Origin: Lacrimispora amygdalina
Lineage (GTDB): Bacteria; Bacillota; Clostridia; Lachnospirales; Lachnospiraceae
Assembly: GCF_900205965.1 (NCBI RefSeq)
Contig: NZ_OAOF01000004.1
Span: 248,001-312,000, forward strand
DNA length: 64,000 nucleotides
Direction: 5' to 3'
The notes beneath the pieces were generated by a model. The model was not told where the DNA came from, made no database searches, and saw only the letters and a program-made list of their open reading frames with translations. Shown in pieces: positions 25,722 to 33,843 of the stretch (the stretch's first letter is position 1; every line of letters begins with the position of its first letter). The position numbers and the translations under genes are program-made.

Positions 25722-27101
25722 TTACGACTGAGACGGAAGCACGTGTACCGCCATTCCATCTGAGATCATGGAGGAAGGAGCCTCAATCAGCTGGAGACCT
25801 TCTGATAATGCACTCTCATCTTCCGGTATAATCTCCACCTCGATGTCACTTTCTACCCCTGTTTTTACAGGAATATATTTCACTGTGTTATTGACAACAG
25901 ACGCAACTGCCATGCTTCCATCCGGATTCTGGATCAGCGCGGAAATAGGAACCACCCATGCATCTTCTGCTTTTTGCAGTTCAATTTTGGCTTTTGCCGT
26001 AATCCCTGCAATCAGTTTTGAATTCTGGTCAATAATGCGGATGGTTGTAGGAATGACCCGTTCTGTGGAGCCGCCTCCCTTTTCCTCACCGGTAGGAGAT
26101 ATCGCAGTTACTTCTCCTGTTACTGTATCACCATTTAAGATGTCGGCACTTATCTCAACCGGCTGACCTACCTTTACCTTGCCAATGGAATACTCGCTGA
26201 CATTAATTTTCATCTCCAGAACATCCAGATTATTGATAATGAACATGGGTTTGTCATCATCTGTTTTATCTGCAAAACGTCCCACCTTACAGTTCACCCG
26301 GACTACCGTTCCTGAGATCGGGCTTATGACTTTCGTATTTTCCAGCGCTTCTTTTTTCTGCTGCAGTTCAAATGCTTCCTTCTCAATCTGCAGGGAGTAA
26401 GATTCATTGGCAACCGGTTTTCCATCCTTCAGAGTATAGGTAGTTATCTCCCTTGCCGCATCATTCATGGTGTTGGTAACGCCTTCCAGCTCAACCGCTG
26501 TTGCGCTGCCTCCCTGGTATAAAGTGAGGGTTCTGTTGTAATTCGCCTTGGCCGTCTCATAGTCCTGTTTCGCCTTAGCATATCCGTTTTCTGCTTCTAA
26601 CTGCTTATCGTTGTATGTACTGACTGCCAGATCGTAAGCATTCTGGGCGATATCAACTTCTTTTTTTGCATCTTTATCATCAAGAGTTGCCAGCAGCTGT
26701 CCCTTCTCTACCCTGTCACCTTCTTTTACCGGAAGATCCAGGATTTCAGCATGTAAATTAGACACAACCTCCACACTGTCTGTTCCCTGAACGGGTCCGC
26801 TTACAGAAAGACTTTCCGTAACCTCACCCTTTTTTAAGGGTGTCACCGTAACCGGCATCACTGCACTTTTCCCGCCTGCTGCACTGCGAAATGCAATAAA
26901 AAGGAATAGTATGGCAGCTACAGAACCAACTATGATCTTCTTTTTCCTGCTCCATTTTTTCTTAAATAACTTTTTCTTCTTCTTTTTTCCATGCTCTTCA
27001 GACATCAGATGCTCCAGTTCCTTTTCAAAGACATCATCATTCATAGGTCCGGCTTCTGCCGTCTGTACCTCTTCTTCTACTTTTTTCTTAAACCACTTCA
27101 T
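25722..27101 (-). CDS. MacA/HlyD-type membrane-fusion adaptor protein
   Basis: The ATG at 27101 has GGAGG 8 bases upstream, giving 459 residues. A basic cytoplasmic N-terminus (a KKKKKLFKKKWSRKKK patch) precedes one membrane helix (IIVGSVAAILFLFIAF). The lipoyl/barrel-sandwich halves (VVSNLHAEILDLPVKEGDRVEKGQ and VISPISGTVVRVNCKVG) flank a coiled-coil hairpin (about 150-255). A beta-barrel domain and membrane-proximal domain follow. It would stabilise the permease pair and present substrate on the outside of the membrane. It is the first gene of the operon and lies just after a palindrome-containing promoter. Confidence 0.92.
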   Translation of the reverse strand: MKWFKKKVEEEVQTAEAGPMNDDVFEKELEHLMSEEHGKKKKKKLFKKKWSRKKKIIVGSVAAILFLFIAFRSAAGGKSAVMPVTVTPLKKGEVTESLSVSGPVQGTDSVEVVSNLHAEILDLPVKEGDRVEKGQLLATLDDKDAKKEVDIAQNAYDLAVSTYNDKQLEAENGYAKAKQDYETAKANYNRTLTLYQGGSATAVELEGVTNTMNDAAREITTYTLKDGKPVANESYSLQIEKEAFELQQKKEALENTKVISPISGTVVRVNCKVGRFADKTDDDKPMFIINNLDVLEMKINVSEYSIGKVKVGQPVEISADILNGDTVTGEVTAISPTGEEKGGGSTERVIPTTIRIIDQNSKLIAGITAKAKIELQKAEDAWVVPISALIQNPDGSMAVASVVNNTVKYIPVKTGVESDIEVEIIPEDESALSEGLQLIEAPSSMISDGMAVHVLPSQS

Positions 27102-27137
27102 TCCCAAACCCTCCATATCATTCTCTGTCTCTATCCT

Positions 27138-27158
27138 ATTATAACGTTGTGTTATAAT
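27138..27158 (-). promoter_or_regulatory. Palindromic operator overlapping the -10 of the MacAB-like operon
   Basis: ATTATAAC-N5-GTTATAAT is a perfect 8-bp inverted repeat. On the minus strand its second arm contains the TATAAT -10 box, with TTAATT 16 bases upstream as a weak -35. A dimeric repressor or MerR-like activator would fit such a site; no regulator gene is adjacent. Confidence 0.55.
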
Positions 27159-27208
27159 GAATTAAATATTAAAATTCTTATAATTTTCTAAATATTTCCA
27201 GTTAATTT

Positions 27209-27250
27209 AAAAAGACTGCAATAAGGAAGTTTCCTTCCTTACGCAGCCTT
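27209..27250 (-). terminator. Terminator of the glycine betaine transporter operon
   Basis: On the minus strand AGGCTGC and GCAGTCT arms enclose AAGGAAG-GAAA-CTTCCTT, a long double stem, followed by TTTTTAAATT. It stands 7 bases after the stop of the small membrane protein, which argues that this small gene belongs to the transporter operon. Confidence 0.85.
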
Positions 27251-27256
27251 CTCGAA

Positions 27257-27538
27257 TTATAATTGAATTTTTAATATCATTCCCATATTAATAAGGAATA
27301 GACCTGTGATGGCTAAAAACAAAATTCCGGCCCCCTGATACAGATAAGGAATGGAATAGGTCTTTAATCCCCACAGCAGAAGCAGCAGAACTGCATCTCC
27401 TCTTAAATAATGTCCGAACAGAGAGCTGATCCGCTTTTCCTTCTGTGACAGATCTGCTTCTCCGGCCAGCAGCCAGCGTACCCGCTGACAGCTGAAAACA
27501 ATTGATAAAAAGATAAAGAACAGTGCGGCGAATAACAT
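27257..27538 (-). CDS. Small three-helix membrane protein of unknown function
   Basis: The 93-residue frame has a GGGGTG ribosome-binding site 6 bases before its ATG and starts 10 bases after the OpuAC stop codon. Three hydrophobic segments (about 1-17, 48-62 and 66-90) are separated by a charged stretch (AGEADLSQKEKRISS). No family is recognised. Position before the operon terminator supports a real gene, but the sequence itself has no diagnostic motif. A competing frame (27288-27545) is rejected for poorer composition. Confidence 0.55.
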   Translation of the reverse strand: MLFAALFFIFLSIVFSCQRVRWLLAGEADLSQKEKRISSLFGHYLRGDAVLLLLLWGLKTYSIPYLYQGAGILFLAITGLFLINMGMILKIQL

Positions 27539-27548
27539 AAAACACCCC

Positions 27549-28415
27549 TTACTTACCTAACCATGTATTGACCTGATCTTCATTCTCATTCATCCATTTT
27601 TTAGCTGTCTCAATGGGGTCTTCCTTGCTGTCTTCAATCTTAGCCATCAGATCAGATAATACTTCATCCGATAATTTGAAATTTTTGATAAATGCAGCTG
27701 CATCCGGCATATCTTTATCAAATCCTTTACGGCTGTATACGTGAATATTCTCTGCATCACCATAGACCCCTTTTGGATCTTCCAGAACTTTTAAATCCCA
27801 GCGGGCGAACATCCAGTGAGGTGTCCATCCGGTAACAGCAATTGGTTCATTTTTGTCAATTGCCTTCTTTAAGGAGGCAGTCATGGCAGGACCGCTTCCG
27901 CTGACCAGTTCATAATCCAGGCCATACTGATCGATCGCTTCTTCTGTTTTCTTCATAATTCCAGCTCCGGAATCAATTCCTATAATTTTACCGCCAAACT
28001 TATCCTTGCTGTCGTTTAACTGGTCAATGCTGTTTATGTCAACATAAGACGGAACTACAAGGCCGATCTTTGCATTTTCATATTCAACACCCATATCTAC
28101 AATATCTTTTCCGTATTTATCCAGATACTCTTTATGTGTAACCGGCAGCCAGGTATCCAGAAACAAATCTGTGTTTCCGCTTGCCAATGACGTAAATACA
28201 GGAGCTACATCGGCGAGTACCATATCAACATCGTACCCCATCTTATCTTCCAGTATGGCTGCTGCAAGGTTCGTCATTGCGATTCCTTCCGACCAGTTTA
28301 CATACCCGATCTTTATCTTTTTTGCTTCCTCTTTCTTCGCGCCGCCAGAAGCACAACCAGTTACCATACTCACCGCTAAACCCAGTGTTAATACACATGC
28401 TATTATTTTCTTCAT
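27549..28415 (-). CDS. opuAC: Glycine betaine/proline ABC transporter substrate-binding lipoprotein
   Basis: The 288-residue protein has a lipoprotein signal peptide with lipobox MVTGC. The OpuAC/ProX-type fold follows, with KIGYVNWSEGIAMTNLAAAILEDKMGYDVD, GNTDLFLDTWLPVTHKEY and AVTGWTPHWMFARWDLKVLEDP, which supply the tryptophans of the aromatic box that holds quaternary amines. It captures betaine-type osmolytes outside the cell. It is the third gene after the ATPase and permease. The name reflects the family; which of betaine, carnitine or proline betaine is preferred is not shown. Confidence 0.93.
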   Translation of the reverse strand: MKKIIACVLTLGLAVSMVTGCASGGAKKEEAKKIKIGYVNWSEGIAMTNLAAAILEDKMGYDVDMVLADVAPVFTSLASGNTDLFLDTWLPVTHKEYLDKYGKDIVDMGVEYENAKIGLVVPSYVDINSIDQLNDSKDKFGGKIIGIDSGAGIMKKTEEAIDQYGLDYELVSGSGPAMTASLKKAIDKNEPIAVTGWTPHWMFARWDLKVLEDPKGVYGDAENIHVYSRKGFDKDMPDAAAFIKNFKLSDEVLSDLMAKIEDSKEDPIETAKKWMNENEDQVNTWLGK

Positions 28416-28451
28416 TCAATCTTCCTTTCTTTCTTCATAATTAAAAGCAAT

Positions 28452-29291
28452 CTATTTATTAACTCTTTGCTTTTTTGATTTACCGATACTCTGGGTAATA
28501 CGATCCAGGATCATGGCCAGAATTACAACAGCCAGACCGCCTTCAAACCCGTCACCAATCTTCATCTGGGATATACCCTTTAATACAACATCACCAAGAC
28601 CGCCTGAACCAATCATGGCAGAGATAACAACCATGGACAGGGATAACATGATAGTCTGATTTAAACCTGCCAGAATCGTTGGCATAGCCAGCGGAATCTG
28701 CACCTTAAAAAGCATCTGCTTTGGAGTTGCTCCAAAGGATCTGGAGGCCTCCACCACATCGGCGGGCACCTGCCTGATTCCCAGGCTTGTTAAACGTACA
28801 ATGGGCGGCATGGCAAAGATTATTGTTGCAACAGCCCCTGGTACCGGACCCAGATCAAAAAAGTAAACTGCAGGGATCAGATATACGAAGGCCGGCATGG
28901 TCTGCATAAAATCCAGCACAGGTCTCATGTATTTATTCAACCGGTCGCTTCTTGACATCCAAATTCCCATTGGTACTCCGATCAGCAATGCGATCAAAGT
29001 GGCTGTTGTAACAAGAGCAAATGTACTCATGGTCATTTCCCACAGCTCAATGCTTTTAATAAGTAAACAGCCTGCTACTGAAAAGATTGCAGTTCTCTTT
29101 CCGGCGGTTACATAAGCCAATGCTGCAATTAATGCCAGCATGATAACAAACGGAATTCCAATATATATAAATTCAAAACCATTGATAATTGACTCTATGC
29201 CGACTTTAATACCTACAAAAAATGACGACCAATGAATGGTCAGCCAGTCAACACCTTTTTCTACATAAACACCAATTGGCAGCCTAATCAT
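28452..29291 (-). CDS. opuAB: Glycine betaine/proline ABC transporter permease
   Basis: The 279-residue permease has about seven hydrophobic helices and the EAA-type loop [32 protein letters not shown]. The segment [36 protein letters not shown] is typical of ProW/OpuAB. Its start overlaps the ATPase gene by 8 bases. It forms the channel of the osmolyte importer in the cytoplasmic membrane. Confidence 0.95.
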   Translation of the reverse strand: MIRLPIGVYVEKGVDWLTIHWSSFFVGIKVGIESIINGFEFIYIGIPFVIMLALIAALAYVTAGKRTAIFSVAGCLLIKSIELWEMTMSTFALVTTATLIALLIGVPMGIWMSRSDRLNKYMRPVLDFMQTMPAFVYLIPAVYFFDLGPVPGAVATIIFAMPPIVRLTSLGIRQVPADVVEASRSFGATPKQMLFKVQIPLAMPTILAGLNQTIMLSLSMVVISAMIGSGGLGDVVLKGISQMKIGDGFEGGLAVVILAMILDRITQSIGKSKKQRVNK

Positions 29292-30477
29292 TTACTACCT
29301 CCTCTCCCATTATTCCGGCCAGTACGGAGACTTTAAATATAATTCCCTTAATTGTCTGTTCTTCATCAGTAACAACTACCGGATATTTTGAGTTCATGAA
29401 TAATGGTATTAAATCTTCAATTAAAGTATCAGGCGAAACTTCATTGATATCACGATCGATAATTTCGCTTAAATCATCCTTACCGGAATTAATCAGCTTA
29501 AGCGTATCTTCAATCGTAATAATACCCTTTATTTTCTTTTGCTTATCTACCATAAAAACACTGGATATATTGGCATCCTTCATCTTTCTTACTGCCACTC
29601 TTGCTCCATCCTTGGTATAAACCAGCGTGTCTGCAGGCTTCATAATGGAGCCGGCTGTTACTACCTTTACGCGGTTAACACCCTGAACAAACTCTTTTAC
29701 ATAATCGTTGGCAGGACTCTTTAATATCTCTTCCGGAGTACCGATCTGAACAATCTCTCCATCCTTCATAATCGCAATTCTGTCACCGATTTTTAATGCT
29801 TCATCCAGGTCATGGGTGATAAAAATAATTGTTTTCTGCATCTTAGACTGAAGAGAAAGCAATTCATCCTGCATTTCTTTTCTGATCAGGGGGTCCAGGG
29901 CACTGAATGCCTCATCCATCAGTAAGATATCAGGGTTGGTGGCCAAAGCTCTTGCAAGACCGACTCGCTGCTGCATACCGCCGCTGAGCTCTGACGGCAT
30001 GGATTTTTCATAACCCTTTAAGCCAACCAGTTCCAGTGCTTCGTGAGCTTTTTTCATACGGTCATCTAGCTTTTGGTTTTGTATCTCCAGACCAAACGCC
30101 ACATTTTCTTCAATACTGCGGTGAGGCAGCAGCGCAAAATTCTGGAAAACCATACCTATTTTTTTTCTTCTTACTTCTCTTAACTGTGCTTTGTCACATT
30201 GCATGATATTCTGATTGTCAATAAAGACTTCCCCGCTGGTGGGTTCAATGAGACGGTTGAGACATCTGATTAACGTTGACTTTCCACTTCCGGACAAACC
30301 CATAACAACAAAGATCTCTCCCTCTTCCACTGCAAAGCTTGCGTTGTTAACACCAATCCCGTGATCAGTTTCTTTTAATATCTCTTTTTTAGACTGGCCT
30401 TTTTTTAACCGTTCCATTACCCGGTTGGGTGTTGCACCAAATATCTTGTATAGATTTTTCACTTCTAATTTGGTCAT
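29284..30477 (-). CDS. opuAA: Glycine betaine/proline ABC transporter ATP-binding protein with tandem CBS domains
   Basis: The 397-residue ATPase has the ProV-type N-terminus (LYKIFG, with a [15 protein letters not shown] insertion), Walker [10 protein letters not shown], signature LSGGMQQR and Walker [14 protein letters not shown]. Two CBS domains follow (about 275-390), beginning at [14 protein letters not shown] domains of OpuCA in Listeria and Staphylococcus bind c-di-AMP and shut off transport, while those of OpuA sense ionic strength, so both inputs are possible here. GGAAGG precedes the ATG. Transcription probably starts about 270 bases upstream at the promoter/operator at 30712-30780. 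Confidence 0.95.
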   Translation of the reverse strand: MTKLEVKNLYKIFGATPNRVMERLKKGQSKKEILKETDHGIGVNNASFAVEEGEIFVVMGLSGSGKSTLIRCLNRLIEPTSGEVFIDNQNIMQCDKAQLREVRRKKIGMVFQNFALLPHRSIEENVAFGLEIQNQKLDDRMKKAHEALELVGLKGYEKSMPSELSGGMQQRVGLARALATNPDILLMDEAFSALDPLIRKEMQDELLSLQSKMQKTIIFITHDLDEALKIGDRIAIMKDGEIVQIGTPEEILKSPANDYVKEFVQGVNRVKVVTAGSIMKPADTLVYTKDGARVAVRKMKDANISSVFMVDKQKKIKGIITIEDTLKLINSGKDDLSEIIDRDINEVSPDTLIEDLIPLFMNSKYPVVVTDEEQTIKGIIFKVSVLAGIMGEEVVND

Positions 30478-30711
30478 ATACTTACCTTCCTTTTTATTTT
30501 AACAAAAACAGGCATGCTGAATGATTAACATTCTTTTATCTTAGTGTGCTCATTTTTTTGTATAAAAAACAAAACAAATTTAGCACTGTTGTAATATCCC
30601 ATAACTTTAGATTACATAATTCAAGGAAATTTTTGATTTGTAAAAGATAAAAAGAATGTGGATTTCAGCTGCGTTTCAACTATAATGTTAGTCTGTTGTG
30701 AACTAGACCGA
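30478..30711 (-). other. Long untranslated leader of the opuA operon
   Basis: If transcription starts at the promoter at 30752-30780, the leader is about 268 bases long. It is AT-rich. It was read for the ydaO c-di-AMP riboswitch and for other riboswitch hallmarks; none was seen. A second, weaker promoter inside it cannot be excluded. Confidence 0.4.
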
Positions 30712-30745
30712 ACAAACAACTTGCCTACAATTGTAAGTTGTCACC
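30712..30745 (-). promoter_or_regulatory. Operator-like inverted repeat at the opuA start of transcription (site A)
   Basis: The plus strand reads ACAAACAACTT, 12 bases, then AAGTTGTCACC. The core CAACTT-N12-AAGTTG is perfect. Each 11-base arm matches the corresponding arm of the site at 55010-55043 at 9 of 11 positions, with identical spacing. It begins 6 bases downstream of the -10 box, where a bound repressor would block transcription. The BusR-like regulator encoded next door is the natural candidate ligand. Confidence 0.7.
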
Positions 30746-30751
30746 TTTAAA

Positions 30752-30780
30752 AATATAACATAATTATTAAAATCTGTCAA
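30752..30780 (-). promoter_or_regulatory. Sigma-A promoter of the opuA operon
   Basis: On the minus strand a perfect TTGACA (30775-30780) and TATATT (30752-30757) are separated by 17 bases. The predicted start of transcription is about 30745, inside site A. Confidence 0.7.
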
Positions 30781-30811
30781 CATTCTTAACATTTTACTTC
30801 CAAAATATAGC

Positions 30812-30846
30812 AAGGCCGCAGGATCTCATCCGTATCCTGCGGCCTT
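30812..30846. terminator. Terminator of the BusR-like gene, possibly bidirectional
   Basis: AAGGCCGCAGGAT pairs perfectly with ATCCTGCGGCCTT over 13 bp with a 9-base loop. In the minus direction it follows the BusR-like stop codon and is trailed by GCTATATTTT; in the plus direction by ATTGTTTTATTT. Confidence 0.75.
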
Positions 30847-30852
30847 ATTGTT

Positions 30853-31503
30853 TTATTTATTAAATTGATTTTCAGGATATAAAAATTCCTTTACGCGGTC
30901 TGCTGTATCATCCTGCGCGATGAAATAAATGGTATCTCCTTCCGTCAGTGCAACATAGGGTCCGGGTGATTTCATCACCAGATCCTTCCTGCTGACAGCG
31001 ATCACAGTCGCGCCGGTATGCTGCCAGAATTGTATCTCTGTCACCGTCTTATTTAAGTAAACACATTCATTCGTGATCCGGATCTCAAACGGCATAAACG
31101 GATTCATGGATCGGAAATGTACGGAAGCTTCAATCAGTTCATTCATACACTCGTTTAAATAATCCATCTCTTTCTTCTGGCGGGCCACACTTTTCATTAA
31201 ATTCTCTTTAATGGTGTCTATGGTCTCCAGCTTACTGTTCTGCTGAATATAATCCTTCGCTTTCTTTTGGGATCTTATGATAATACCGCTGCCCTTTTCC
31301 GATGATACGATACCTAAGTCACTGAGTATGCAGATGGCCCTGCGGGCAGTTTCCGGAGAAACGCCATACTGGCTTGCAAGGGAGGAGCGGGCATATATCT
31401 TCACCCCTTCTCCATATTCTCCATTTGCAATACGTGCTGCTACCTCAATTGCAATCTGCTGGTATCGTGGAATCACGGTTCTGGTCTTTGGTTTTATGTC
31501 CAT
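30853..31503 (-). CDS. BusR-like GntR/RCK_C transcriptional regulator (candidate c-di-AMP sensor)
   Basis: The 216-residue protein has a GntR winged helix-turn-helix (about 10-78: YQQIAIEVAARIANGEYGEG and SLASQYGVSPETARRAICILSDLGIV). A coiled-coil linker follows (about 80-130), then a C-terminal RCK_C/TrkA-C domain (about 135-212) with FWQHTGATVIAVSRKDLVMKSPGPYVALTEGDTIYFI. This three-part order is that of BusR of Lactococcus and Streptococcus, a tetrameric repressor of the betaine transporter busAB that binds DNA when its RCK_C domain holds c-di-AMP. Here the gene lies directly upstream of opuAA-AB-AC in the same orientation. The architecture and neighbourhood are seen; ligand and targets are inference. 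Confidence 0.9.
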   Translation of the reverse strand: MDIKPKTRTVIPRYQQIAIEVAARIANGEYGEGVKIYARSSLASQYGVSPETARRAICILSDLGIVSSEKGSGIIIRSQKKAKDYIQQNSKLETIDTIKENLMKSVARQKKEMDYLNECMNELIEASVHFRSMNPFMPFEIRITNECVYLNKTVTEIQFWQHTGATVIAVSRKDLVMKSPGPYVALTEGDTIYFIAQDDTADRVKEFLYPENQFNK

Positions 31504-31588
31504 GTTGTTATCATTTCCTTTTCTGAATTATAATGTAAAACAATTTTAGTATAGCCTAAAACCAGACCAAAAACAACCCGCGTTAATA

Positions 31589-31855
31589 CTATATCTCATC
31601 ATCTGCATCCATGAGAATTCCCAGAATTTTCACGGCTTTCTGGTAACTGATATCTTCCACCTGATGGAGACGGTTCACTACCTGGCGTGTGAGAAGTCTT
31701 TTATCTTCTTCATCAGCGGAATATATGTGCATATCAGTCTCCCGCTCTGCTTTGTTCGTAAGTTTAATATAATCTTCTGTTATTTCTTCTACACTGTAAC
31801 TTTTCTCATGATCTTCCTCGCAGACCGTAATCTTATCGCCAATACAAAGTTTCAT
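31589..31855 (-). CDS. Small acidic protein of unknown function
   Basis: Taking the ATG at 31855, which has GGGAGG 8 bases upstream, gives 88 residues (an ATG 33 bases further out is less well placed). It begins KLCIGDKITVCEEDHEKSY and ends in acidic DADDEI; the middle has TNKAERETDMHIYSADEEDKRLLTRQVVNRLHQ, probably helical. It has no membrane segment or recognised domain. It stands alone between the BusR-like gene and the EtfA terminator. Confidence 0.65.
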   Translation of the reverse strand: MKLCIGDKITVCEEDHEKSYSVEEITEDYIKLTNKAERETDMHIYSADEEDKRLLTRQVVNRLHQVEDISYQKAVKILGILMDADDEI

Positions 31856-31896
31856 AACAAAACCTCCCATAGAATATATATAGCACAATCCAAACG

Positions 31897-31936
31897 AAAA
31901 AAAAAGTAGGGAAAGACCAAAAATATGATCTTTCCC
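31897..31936 (-). terminator. Terminator of the LuxCE/Bcd/Etf operon
   Basis: On the minus strand GGGAAAGA pairs with TCTTTCCC around an ATATTTTTGG-type loop, then TACTTTTTTTTT follows. It lies 44 bases after the etfA stop. Confidence 0.85.
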
Positions 31937-31979
31937 CCGGAAATTATTTTCTCCTGATTATGGTATAACTATTTGCGGT

Positions 31980-33047
31980 TTAAAAATCTGTCTTCTCATT
32001 TCGAATCTTTTTTATCAGCTCCGGTACAATTTTTTTCCAGTCTCCGACAATCCCATAATCCGCCACGTCAAAAATAGGAGCTGTTTCATCCTTATTGACA
32101 GCAATTATAATATCAGACTCTTCCATACCCGCCACATGCTGGATTGCTCCTGAAATACCAATAGCAAAATAAACATTTGGCCTTACAGTCTTGCCGGTCT
32201 GTCCTACCTGCATATCTTTGGGCTTCCAACCCGCATCTACAACCGCACGGGAACAACTGACCTGACCATTAAGCGCACAAGCCAGTTCTTCCAGTAAACA
32301 AAAATTTTCCGGTCCGCCTATGCCCCTTCCGCCTGACACCAGTATTTTAGCGTCCATGATGTCGGCACACTCCGCTGCCGATTTTACAATATTCAGTATC
32401 TCAACATATTTATAATCGGGTGTAAATACAGGATCAAATTCTTCCACGACTGCCTTTCTGCCCTTTATGGGTGTGATCGCCTGCATCACACCGGGGCGCA
32501 CCGTAGCCATCTGGGGACGGTGGCCGGGGCACGCAATGGTGGCTATGGTGTTGCCTCCAAAGGCCGGGCGGGTCATCAAAAGCTGGTTGTGCTTCTGCTC
32601 TCTGCCCGCCACCGGATTCAGAGGGAAATCCCCGATTTCCAGCTTGGTACAGTCTGCAGTGAGCCCGGTAGCAACCCTGGCCGAAACTCTTGGTCCCAGA
32701 TCGCGTCCAATTGCAGTCGCTCCCACCAATACAATCTCCGGTTTGTATTTCTCTATCACACCGGCCAGCGCATGGGTATATGGTTCTGTCATATACTCCT
32801 TTAAGACCGGATTGTCAACCACGATTACATGATCCGCCCCATATTCAGCCAGTTCCTCTGCCATCTGTCTTATACCGGAGCCTAACAGAACCGCTGTCAC
32901 ATCTGTCTCTAAACGGCTTGCCAGTTTCCTTGCTTCGCCTAACAGCTCAAGTGAAATTCTGCTAATCTGATTATCCACCTGCTGGGCAAATATGTATACA
33001 CCCTTATATTCCTCTAAACCCATTTTATTCACCACTTTTCTTTCCAT
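31980..33047 (-). CDS. etfA: Electron transfer flavoprotein alpha subunit
   Basis: The 355-residue protein has the EtfA N-terminal alpha/beta domain and the conserved C-terminal FAD-binding part with LVSGGRGIGG, VDAGWKPKDMQVGQTGKTVRPNVYFAIGISGAIQH and IIAVNKDETAPIFDVADYGIVGD. With EtfB it moves electrons between acyl-CoA dehydrogenase and other carriers. The ATG falls one base after the etfB stop; an alternative ATG lies 24 bases downstream. It is the last gene of a co-directional operon that begins around the LysR gene. Whether the complex bifurcates to ferredoxin cannot be decided here. Confidence 0.96.
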   Translation of the reverse strand: MERKVVNKMGLEEYKGVYIFAQQVDNQISRISLELLGEARKLASRLETDVTAVLLGSGIRQMAEELAEYGADHVIVVDNPVLKEYMTEPYTHALAGVIEKYKPEIVLVGATAIGRDLGPRVSARVATGLTADCTKLEIGDFPLNPVAGREQKHNQLLMTRPAFGGNTIATIACPGHRPQMATVRPGVMQAITPIKGRKAVVEEFDPVFTPDYKYVEILNIVKSAAECADIMDAKILVSGGRGIGGPENFCLLEELACALNGQVSCSRAVVDAGWKPKDMQVGQTGKTVRPNVYFAIGISGAIQHVAGMEESDIIIAVNKDETAPIFDVADYGIVGDWKKIVPELIKKIRNEKTDF

Positions 33048-33048
33048 A

Positions 33049-33831
33049 TTAGATGATATGTCTTTCTCTAAGTTTGTTCATAATATAATCAACAGACTCC
33101 GGCACCTCCAGATTCACAACCTCTCCGGCACCCTTTCTCACTTTGTCAGATGCCTTTGCGATCTGGGTAGGGGAACCTTTCAGACCAAGATTGCTGTCGT
33201 CAACCTCTTTTAAATCCTGCCTTCCCCACACGGTAATCTCTGCAGCATAGGCATCAAATATGCCTCCAGGCGTCATATACCGGGGAGTGTTCAGCTCCGA
33301 AAGGGCAGTAATCAGACATGGCATCTTCGCCCTGAGCAGATGATACCGGTCTTCAAACTGGCGCTCTGCAATTACATATTCTCCATCAATCCTTAAATTC
33401 TGTACATAGGATATGACCGGGATATCAAGATGCTCGGATATCTGCGGTCCCACCTGGGCAGTGTCACCGTCGATGGCCTGGCGCCCGGTGATAATCAGAT
33501 CATAATCCAGTCTTCTAAGCGCTCCTGCCAATGTGGAGGATGTAGCCCATGTATCAGCTCCTCCCAGTACCCGGTCTGTGACAAGAATGCCGTTGTCTGC
33601 CCCCATCGCAAGGGCTTCTCTTAAGACCTCATCTGCTTTTGGAAGACCCATTGTAATTACGGTCACTTTTGCCCCGTACTGGTCTTTTAATTTGAGAGCT
33701 GCCTCAAGTCCGGCCTTGTCATCCGGATTCATAATTGCCAGCATGGCACTTCTGTCGAGGGTGCCATCCGGATTAAATTTTACACCGCCCTTTGTATCAG
33801 GCACCTGTTTTACGCAAACAACAATATTCAC
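33049..33831 (-). CDS. etfB: Electron transfer flavoprotein beta subunit
   Basis: The 260-residue protein starts with GTG after AAGGAGG. It has the EtfB signatures VCVKQVPDT, NPDDKAGLEAALKLKD and DGDTAQVGPQISEHLDIP, and the terminal segment after LKGSPTQI. NPDDK and the GADTWATSSTLAGAL loop suit an AMP/FAD-binding clostridial Etf. It lies between acyl-CoA dehydrogenase and etfA with 12- and 1-base gaps, the usual bcd-etfB-etfA order. Confidence 0.96.
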   Translation of the reverse strand: MNIVVCVKQVPDTKGGVKFNPDGTLDRSAMLAIMNPDDKAGLEAALKLKDQYGAKVTVITMGLPKADEVLREALAMGADNGILVTDRVLGGADTWATSSTLAGALRRLDYDLIITGRQAIDGDTAQVGPQISEHLDIPVISYVQNLRIDGEYVIAERQFEDRYHLLRAKMPCLITALSELNTPRYMTPGGIFDAYAAEITVWGRQDLKEVDDSNLGLKGSPTQIAKASDKVRKGAGEVVNLEVPESVDYIMNKLRERHII

Positions 33832-33843
33832 TGTGTATCCTCC

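Noticed and set aside
27288..27545. Alternative 85-residue frame overlapping the small membrane gene after opuAC
   Set aside because: It overlaps the opuAC end region, has no Shine-Dalgarno site at a good distance, and has shadow-like Ser/Arg composition.
30478..30745. Possible ydaO-type c-di-AMP riboswitch in the long opuA leader
   Set aside because: The conserved sequence blocks of that riboswitch were not found and the leader is too AT-rich to form its fold; control by the operator is better supported.
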